The notes beneath the pieces were generated by a model, which was not told the origin of the DNA, made no database searches, and worked only from the letters and a program-made list of their open reading frames with translations. Positions 56,301 to 64,000 of a stretch of 64,000 nt of DNA are shown in pieces; position 1 is the stretch's first letter, and every line of letters starts with the position of its first letter. A program made the translations under genes and the position numbers. The DNA is from Flammula alnicola (taxonomy: Eukaryota > Basidiomycota > Agaricomycetes > Agaricales > Strophariaceae). Location of the stretch: positions 124,001 to 188,000 of the forward strand of contig JADNRV010000012.1 of the NCBI GenBank assembly GCA_015499995.1, in the 5' to 3' direction.

Positions 56301-57827
56301 CTCGCCTCACTCGGGGCTAGAAAGGAAATAAGAAGGTCACGGAAAGACAGCAAATCGATTTCCTCATGGCATTTGTAATCTAAAAAAGGAAGTTCGTGAG
56401 GGTTTATATGTCGATGATTTGTCAGTCAGTATCCAGTGCGATAGTCGGGCATGGCCAGTATAGGATCTAGTACCCACGCATGCTGTACTAGACATGTGGT
56501 AAGTAAGGTCAGCTCAGCGCTCAAGACTAAAGGGCTTTTGTGTACCTTACTTACGTGTTAACTCCAGGTATGATGATGTCCTATCAGCGAACGAGGTGTG
56601 AAAATCATTACCATGCGTATACCGGGGCGTTAAAGGCGTTGTCGAAGGGGGTTAAGTATATGGATATATCAAAGCACAAGTTGCCTGAGAGCTATCCAAT
56701 AGCGTTCCTGCCGTTAAGCACGATTAAGATGATCAAAGACAAGCAGAGTGCCGAGTAGTCATTCGCGAGGAATATCTACATCCCCCAAATGAGTGGCGCC
56801 GGTCAATCCCGACGTCGAGAGGAATTAAAACTTACTAGTCCGCGTAGCTTAATATTTTGATTCGCTGACCAATGCATAACTGCCTACTACATAGTACCGG
56901 CCGTATTACCTCAAACTGTACCTTGAGGAAATGCAAAGTCAGTGAAACTTGAGCTTGAGATAACCTGGAGGCGCACTTTGAGGGGAATTAGGAAGTTTCG
57001 AACAAGGAAAAAAATTTCCACCCCAAAACGTGTACAGCCCTATCCTGGGAGAATGTCAGAAGACAATAGGACCTAAGCGCTAAGCGCTCAGTGTTGAGAA
57101 TATCTACCAAGCGCAAAACTAGGAGCGCATCGAGCGCGTGGAAAAGATTTGATTTTACTCACCAGCACAATCTTATGTGCATATTCCTTTGTGCATGCTT
57201 AATTCAAAGCTTAGAATTTGAAATTTGAGCCTTTGAGCGCCCGCATGTGGACGAGAGAGTCAGATAAGCACGACAGCTGTCCGTGAATGACGAAACGTTT
57301 ATAATGTCAAGGATCCTTTCTACAAAGATAAGCTCTTCACGGTGCAAAACTCAGGCTTCCAAGGAAGGAAGAGTTGCATACGATAATTAGGAGTTAATCA
57401 GTTAATCGGTAGAGTGGACTGCGCACCTCTACGATAGATAGAACCCATCGTCGTGGGGTATGCAGCATGGCAACAAAATGAAAGAAGGTGTGACTCCCGT
57501 TCCGAATTCCGCGCATCCATCCGACAAATTCAGGAGAGTCTCCCGACATGTGAAAGAAAAGATATCGTCGACGGTACGTCGGCCAAGCGATTAAATTAAA
57601 AATCTTGCCATCGGATGTTCACATGAGAGTCAATCAATAACGTCTCTCTGACTCTCCGATCCAACTGTCGTTTGAAAATTAATTGGGAATGAGAGACTTG
57701 ATTTCATTTAGAAGTCTACAGACGAAATGTTTCTGAAATAACAGACTTCGAGTGAAAGATATCCAAAGGCCTTTGAAAGGCCGCGACGTAGAGCAGAACC
57801 AGACCGCTTATTTCCGAACGAATGTGT
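53301..57827. other. Gene-poor stretch
   Basis: About 4.5 kb with no ORF above 135 codons and no recognisable domain or RNA gene. Base composition resembles other intergenic DNA in this window. It may be degenerate mobile DNA; I found no clear terminal repeats. Confidence 0.5.
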
Positions 57828-59304
57828 TCATTTTTCAGCAGGGCGAACGGGCCGCATATCGGGTTTTGGATCAACGTGAGCAGTGAACTTGATGTACGGA
57901 CTGACATCGCTGCCATCTCCCTAAACAAAGAGTCACTATCAATATAGGCCCTACAGGTGTAAGATACTCACGATCATCCACGTAGGGAACCCAGGCTGGA
58001 AGTCTTGAGCACTCTCCAAATACTTGATTTGCTCATCGCTCAGAGATAGCTCGAGAGCTTCCGTATTAGCGAGCAGATGTTCAATTTTGCGGCCTCCGAT
58101 GATGGGGAAAACGTAGATTGTTTTCTGCATGAGGTAAGCAATAGCAACTAAAGGGAGCCGCAACGGAATGAGCCACTCAGGAGTTTTCATTGTATAGTAA
58201 TTCAGACTTACCAGAAGTTATGTGCTTCGCCCCAGTTTCAGCGGCAACTTTCTCGAGTGCCTTGCAAACAACCTTTTCTTTCTCGTTGCGTTCCCATTCG
58301 GGGTTGAAGATTGTGCGCCCCTTCTCGCCAGATTGGCGACGCGCCTCTTCTTCTGCGTCAGAACGAATTTTACCTCCCGCGAGGACGTTCCAAGGAGCAA
58401 GGGCCATTCCTAGAAAAATATTCATTGGGCGGGATACTTGCGATAGCGTGCTGAAACGTACCTTCGGATCTGCACATAGGGATGATATCACGTTCAAATG
58501 AACGCTCCATTATATTCCACGCTCCTTGATATATGACAAAGGGTGTCAAGGCATGGTCTCGAGCATACTGATTGGCCTTCGACACAACCCATGCAGGAGT
58601 ATCAGAAACCCCCTAAACAAAGTTCTCATCAGGAAAAAGAGTAACAACATTACCGCAGCGACTTACAAGATATAGAACTTTTCCCCGCAGAATGAGCGTA
58701 TGGAGCGATTTCATGACTTCTTCGATGCTAGTGTCCCAGTCCCACCAATGAAGGTATAACAAGTCGATATAGGGCGTCCGAAGCTTTTTTAAAGATGCCT
58801 CGACAGACATATGCAAGGACTTGGCGTTGTTTCCTACATAGAGGACTTTCTGGTTGATGGAATCATTACGATTCTTGAAATTCGTCGTGTACTGCATCGT
58901 ATGTTAGTGAACAGATGGCAGAGTACACAGAAAAATAATGCAGACTTTGGTCGCAATGAATAGTTGGTCCCTGATCCCCCTTTTCTCTGCCCATTCTCCA
59001 ACAAACATCTCTGAAGTTTCATCTTGACTGTAAAAAAAATTAACACGCAGAATATACGCATAACCTTGATGACTGACTAATTGTTCGCAGTGTCAATGAA
59101 ATTTCCTCCATTGTCGAAGTAGGCGTCTAGAAGCTTGAAGCTTGACTCTTTATCCATGCTACCCATGCCCAATTCCTGCCATTTATCTCCGATACTCATC
59201 GCTCCGAGCTGCAAAGGCGAGACATGTACACCCGCAGTAGAAGACAATACGCGGTAACGACCGAGGCCAGTCTTGGGTTGAGGAGGTGTGGTCCAAAGAG
59301 ACAT
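57828..59304 (-). CDS. Aryl-alcohol dehydrogenase-type aldo-keto reductase, copy 1
   Basis: Seven exons (59304-59078, 59027-58946, 58891-58667, 58612-58462, 58409-58212, 58147-57972, 57920-57828) sum to 1,152 bases, 383 residues. It has the aldo-keto reductase (beta/alpha)8 barrel with its catalytic tetrad: Asp and Tyr in [12 protein letters not shown] (joined across intron 1), Lys in LFIATKYT, and His in [10 protein letters not shown]. The nucleotide-binding C-terminal part includes [11 protein letters not shown] and [14 protein letters not shown]. Relatives reduce aryl aldehydes with NADPH; in wood- and litter-decay fungi they recycle lignin-derived aromatics such as veratraldehyde. The exact substrate is not predictable, and norsolorinic-acid-reductase-like activity is the other option. 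It is first (3') of three tandem same-strand copies with the same intron pattern. A TATAAAA sits about 60 bp upstream (59362-59368). Confidence 0.93.
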
Positions 59305-60336
59305 TTTCTAGCGTCGGAGGAGGGGATGAGAGCTTGAACAGATAAGGGCTTTGATGAGGGATTTTATAAGAGATTTATGATTAGAGAAACCGACATCAGG
59401 ATATGTAATTCTGAGAGTATGTGAGTAATACCCTGAGTAATCAACGAATCACACTTACACGAAGGTTGGGACTTTTTGGACAATGTTGGTATCCCAAAAT
59501 CGATTGCCTATCCTATAATATCCTAGGTCAGCAGGCATATGTACATGAGTCAATGAGATGATAACAAAAAAAACACCACTTAGGTCTGGTCTTTCCCATG
59601 AAGATGGTTAAGACGTCACAGATGCCCTCGATTTTCATACTCCTCTTCTCAGGAGCCCGAAGATCGCTTCAGTGTCCAGGCAGAAACGGCTCGATGTAAG
59701 TCCGCGAAGCTTAATCGGTCTCGTGAGGGTGTATAAATACCATAGCGGGTACTTTTTCAAAGCTCAGGCTGGGAACGAGCGCAGACTCAGCTGAGCCACG
59801 GAAACACTACTGCCACGGAAACACTACTTACACGTTCAAAGTCCCCAGTCTCGCAGATTTCGTATGCCGTCTTAGAACGCCAACCCTTCAGTTCCTGTAA
59901 TCATTTTCCAAGGAGAACGCAGAATGCAATGAAGACTGATCTAGAGCAAAGAAAACAAGAGTATCTTCAAGTTACGGTGGAGTCGGAGCAAAGTCGGAGG
60001 GATAGGAGGTGGCCTTCGGAACACAACAATGATTTTGGTGAGCTTGCGCGAATGCGGATGGTCGGTCACACACGGTCACCGGTCACGAGCCTAGCAGTGG
60101 CACAAAAGCCTCCCTCCATTTGCACAGCACAGAGTTCAACAAGAGTTTTGCAACAGTTTCCATATTTCTATGCCGAAAATTGGACGTCACAATACTCTAA
60201 GCAATTTCGGAATATAATACTTGCCTACAACGTTTTTAGAACCTGGATTTACTGGGGACTGGGGAGATCGTGTTCAATGAATCAAAACTACTACTACGTA
60301 GAACCCATAATCTTCTTGTCTTCTCCGTCATGAAGC
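59305..60336. other. Intergenic spacer, AAD copies 1-2
   Basis: Holds the copy-1 promoter (TATA at 59362-59368). A plus-strand 134-codon frame at 59929-60333 has no motif and is not called. Confidence 0.5.
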
Positions 60337-61847
60337 TTACTTTCCAGAGTGATGTCGCACAGGCTGCAAGGTGGGCCTCAGGTCAAACGTTGCAGTCGAT
60401 CCCATCAAGCGGATAATCTCGGTGCCATCGCCCTGAAAAGACCAGAACTATATCAGTAAAGACGTCAAAGCAACAGTGACGTGAAGAACCCACAATCAGC
60501 GAATTGGGGAATCCTGGGTCGAAGGGTACGACGCTCTCCAAATATCTCATTTGTTCGTCGTTCAGGGAAACCTGGAGAGCCTCAATATTGGCAAGCAGAT
60601 GCTCGACTTTGCGTCCTCCAATAATGGGGAAGACATAGGGCGTCTTGTGCATAAGGTATGCGATTGCCACTAGAATCGACAATGTTCGAAGTGAGTCATC
60701 GCACGGCAATATATGGATTAGATCCAGGGACCTACCTGCATTGATGTGCTTGGCGCCAACCTCAGTAGCTACTTTCTCAAGTGCCTTGCAGACTGCCCTT
60801 TCTTGGTCATTGCGCTCCCAGTCGGGCCCTAGAAGCGTACGCCCCTTCTCTCCAGTTTGGCGACGCTGCTCTTCCTCTTCGTCAGTTCGAATTTTGCCTC
60901 CTGCCAACACATTCCAAGGAGCAAGCGCCATGCCTGATGGAAACGTGAGAGGTTATCGTCACGAACAAAATAGAAGCCTACCTTCGGACTTGCACATAGG
61001 AATAATTTCACGCTCAAAGGAGCGCTCCATGACATTCCACGCGCCTTGGTATATGACAAAAGGTGTCAAGGCATGATCACGGGCATACTGATTAGCCTTC
61101 GCAACAACCCACGCAGGCGTGTCCGAAACTCCCTATAAAACTTACTATATCGGAGGGAAAATAGAGACTCGTTAAATTACTTACGAGATATAAAACTTTG
61201 CCTTGTAAAATGAGCGTATGGAGAGATTTCATGACTTCCTCGATGCTGGTGTCCCAATCCCACCAGTGAAGGTACAACAGATCGATATAACTCGTTCGGA
61301 GCTTCTTCAGAGATGCCTCGACAGATATATGCAATGACTTTGTGTTGTTTCCCAAAAAGCATACTTTCTGTTCGACAGAATTATTACGAAGCTTAAAGCT
61401 CGATGTGAACTAGATCCGATATTAATACCGGACTGAGGATGTCCGAGATTACGGAAGAAAAGACCACAGACTTTGGTTGCAATGAACAGTTGGTCCCTGA
61501 TTCCCCTTTGCTCTGCCCATTCTCCAATGAACTGCTCGGAAGTTTCGTCTTGGCTGTAAAATGCATCGCGTTAGCTGATGTTCGATATGCGCATAAGAAA
61601 CTTCGAGTACGCACTAGTTGTTTGCAGTGTCGATGAAGTTTCCTCCATTGTCAAAGTAGGCATCCAAGAGCTTGAAGCTCGACTCCTTGTCCATGCTGCC
61701 CGCGCCAATTTCGTGCCATCTATCTCCGATGTTCATTGCCCCAAGTTGGATTGGCGAGACATGGACACCAGCAAAGGAGGACAACACACGATAGCGACCG
61801 AGATTAGTCTTAGGAGGAGCAGCTGGGTTAAAAAATGATGCAGCCAT
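60337..61847 (-). CDS. Aryl-alcohol dehydrogenase-type aldo-keto reductase, copy 2
   Basis: Same seven-exon layout as copy 1, about 385 residues. The start ATG is taken at 61847 ([20 protein letters not shown]) because it aligns with the copy 1 N-terminus; an upstream in-frame ATG at 61898 would add 17 residues. The tetrad is intact: FIDTANN(Y), [16 protein letters not shown]. It differs from copy 1 mainly in the N-terminal dozen residues, in the segment [20 protein letters not shown] and in the last exon ([20 protein letters not shown]), parts that line or cap the substrate pocket in this family. It is probably an NADPH-dependent aryl-aldehyde reductase in the cytosol. A TATATAAAG lies about 70 bp upstream (61918-61926). 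Confidence 0.92.
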
Positions 61848-62868
61848 GTTTGAAGTCAAGAAAGGACGAGAGCTCGAGTAGATGAGGTCTTTGGCCACAG
61901 AAGAGAAAAATAGAGCCCTTTATATACTGTTCTGAAATCGAGACTGATTAATCAGAAACCACAAAATCGGACTAAAAAATATCTTCATAATGTCTTTAGG
62001 GCAAAATTCAAGCCGCCATCGACGCGTCCCTCGTGCTGACAGTCGACTATGTGTCACTGCAGCCGCCCGGGGACAGGTTTTTTGCGTCGTGGTGATTTTC
62101 CGTGTCCTTCTTCGAAATGAGATTGGACGACAATAAGTAGATGACAGAGCAGTGGAGTCGAAACTGAACGGTCGAGACCAAGAGTTTTAGAGAGTTGCCA
62201 AAAACCGACCAAAGAGTCGCATTGAAGACTTGGCAAAGACGGTCAGAAGAAATTTGCTGTTCGAACTTTATGTATATCAAGAGTGTTTAACCACCATTGT
62301 CTCCTCAGAAAGAAATAGCATGAAGAAGGTAAAGATAAAGCAGATCAATCGCAGATAGCCATGGGCGTTCACTGAGTTCACGGAAGGAAGATATCGATTG
62401 ACTCGAGCTCGGCGGCCAGCAAATTGAAACGGTTCCGAATCGCGCCGCTAATCCCTTCCGAAGGTAACAACTACAAATAAAATCGTCTTAAGTAGTTGAG
62501 GTCGGCGGAGCTTGCACTAATACTCCTCAACTTTCAAGAACCAATCAAGAGCGTTTTTCCAAATGCTTTCCCTTTCCATTCAGAACGCTTGTGAATTCTA
62601 AGGTCTACGGGCCGACTAAGTAATATATTTGTCATTCGAACGATGATTCCTAAAGTTGCACACAAAAGCATGTGGATCATCTGTTACGGATTCTGTCGGC
62701 ATGTAAAAGCATGTAGCCGTCTTGCCAGAAGAACTTGTCGTAGCTTATAAAGCTGGGACAGCAAATATCGTGCAAATTCAGCTCGCGGCTATTATTTTCA
62801 GACCAATTTCTAACTGAAAGACACACAAGGCTGTGAACCTCACTGTACAAAGAAGCCTTGAAGCATCC
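61848..62868. other. Intergenic spacer, AAD copies 2-3
   Basis: Contains the copy-2 promoter. No further gene recognised. Confidence 0.5.
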
Positions 62869-63954
62869 TCACGATGTTTCTTTTCCACTAGTAGGACGAA
62901 TCGGTTGGAGCATAGGCCTCGTGTCAATATGCGCGGTGGACGTAATGAAGCGGACGGGCTGAGTGCCATCTCCCTGAAACGCGAAAGGGACTTAAGCAAG
63001 CACATCAAGTATGACGGTATCAAGAAGAACTCACAATCATCCAAGTCGGGAATCCTGGCTCGAAGGGTACGACACTTTCCAAGTACTTGATGTGTTCGTC
63101 ACTCAAGGATATCTCAAGAGCCTCCAAATTAGCGAGCAGATGCTCGACTTTCCGGCCTCCGATAATAGGAAACACAAACGTCGTTTTCTGCATGAGGTAT
63201 GCAATTGCCACTAGACGAAAGGTCAGTTCAAATGGCGGCGATTTATTCCGGTGGGTATACCTGAGGTGATGTGCTTTGCTCCTACCTCCGCCGCTACTTT
63301 CTCGAGAGCCTTACAGATTGTCTTCTGTTGCTCATTACGCTCCCAATCGGGGTTGGATAACGTGCGTCCCTTCTCTCCAGTCTGAAGGCGCCTCTCCTCC
63401 TCTTCATCAGTCCGAATTTTACCGGCTGCGAGAACGTTCCATGGAGCGAGAGCCATGCCTGTCCAAAGAAAAAGAGCATTTATTTACAGCGTTTCCTTGA
63501 AAGATGTAATGAAAACTTACCTTCGGATTTGCACATAGGAATAATTTCCCGTTCGAATGAGCGTTCGAGCACATTCCATGCTCCTTGATATATAACGAAC
63601 GGCGTCAGCGCATGGTCTCGGGCATACTGATTGGCTTTCGAAACAATCCAGGCAGGTGTATCAGAGATGCCCTGTACGACGTTCTTCGAATCAGCTGAAA
63701 GGGCGCGCGAAAATTATGGCCCGACGTACGAGGTACAGGACCTTGCCCTGTAAAATGAGCGTGTGGAGGGATCTCATCACTTCCTCAACGCTGGTATCCC
63801 AGTCCCACCAGTGAAGATACAACAAGTCGATGTATGTCGTTCGAAGCTTTTTAAGAGATGCCTCGACGGACATATGCAAGGACTTGGCATTGTTCCCGAC
63901 ATAGAGGACTTTCTGGTCGATGGTATTGTTTCGATTTTTGAAATTAGTTGTGTA
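62869..63954 (-). CDS. Aryl-alcohol dehydrogenase-type aldo-keto reductase, copy 3 (5' end outside window)
   Basis: Exons 3-7 of the same gene model lie here; the first two exons, with the catalytic Asp, Tyr and Lys, are beyond the window edge. Visible parts: [40 protein letters not shown] with the catalytic His, [57 protein letters not shown], and a last exon reading [20 protein letters not shown] to a TGA at 62871-62869. Intron phases match copies 1 and 2. Internal segments are closer to copy 1 in one exon (YTTNFKNRN) and to copy 2 in another (KIRTDEEEE). That may reflect gene conversion or the order of duplication. Confidence 0.9.
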
Positions 63955-64000
63955 CTGAAGTATCAATTAGCAAGCGTCCGGCGACACGAAAAAAAATAGC

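Overview
The window is nuclear DNA from a filamentous fungus, most likely an agaric-type basidiomycete (Agaricomycetes). Evidence: protein genes are cut by many 45-70 bp GT-AG introns; the families present are typical of that class (FunK1-type kinase, F-box/leucine-rich proteins, NACHT NTPase, CYP monooxygenases, a tandem aryl-alcohol-dehydrogenase array); and a tRNA-Asp carries an intron. I assembled exon models by hand from splice sites, reading phase and family conservation. Every model marked as summing to whole codons was checked arithmetically, but none was checked against RNA or a database.

Layout. 0-2.5 kb: relic mobile DNA with a frameshifted small ORF between inverted repeats, and an F-box fragment. 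3.0-6.5 kb: a mitochondrial-type oxidoreductase-like (OXLD1) gene on + and a FunK1-type (pseudo)kinase on -. 7.3-8.5 kb: an inverted-repeat element. 9.0-11.9 kb: a seven-exon NACHT NTPase. 12.5-15.1 kb: two housekeeping genes head to head, ribosomal protein eL20 (-) and COP9 signalosome subunit 5 (+). 15.9-20.9 kb: a cytochrome P450 (+) and a secreted type-B carboxylesterase (-), convergent. 21.3-25.3 kb: an unrecognised 710-aa protein (+) and an F-box/leucine-rich protein (-), convergent. 25.8-29.1 kb: a P450 pseudogene beside a stack of mobile elements, two inserted into a third. 30.1-32.5 kb: a 14-exon bestrophin-like channel gene. 32.6-33.5 kb: a TA-flanked inverted-repeat element. 34.2-35.2 kb: a disordered protein. 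35.7 kb: tRNA-Asp(GTC). 35.8-42.8 kb: no gene recognised. 42.8-48.9 kb: a very large, GC-rich, low-complexity RNA-binding protein gene (-). 48.9-57.8 kb: a long gene-poor stretch. 57.8-64 kb: three tandem aldo-keto reductase genes of the aryl-alcohol dehydrogenase type (-), the third cut by the window edge.

How the genes relate. The P450, carboxylesterase and AAD reductases are all enzymes of the kind used on plant-derived or secondary aromatic compounds, which suits a litter- or wood-decay lifestyle, but they are not one tight cluster. eL20 and CSN5 probably share a promoter region. A recurring feature is very small exons (7, 11, 21, 22, 23 and 27 nt) and one GC-AG intron; automatic gene callers would probably miss these and report the genes as broken.

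I did not find an obviously new defence or genetic system. The best leads are the nested element stack, the NACHT protein with a possible N-terminal signalling motif, the kinase lacking its catalytic aspartate, and a predicted upstream ORF overlapping the eL20 start codon.
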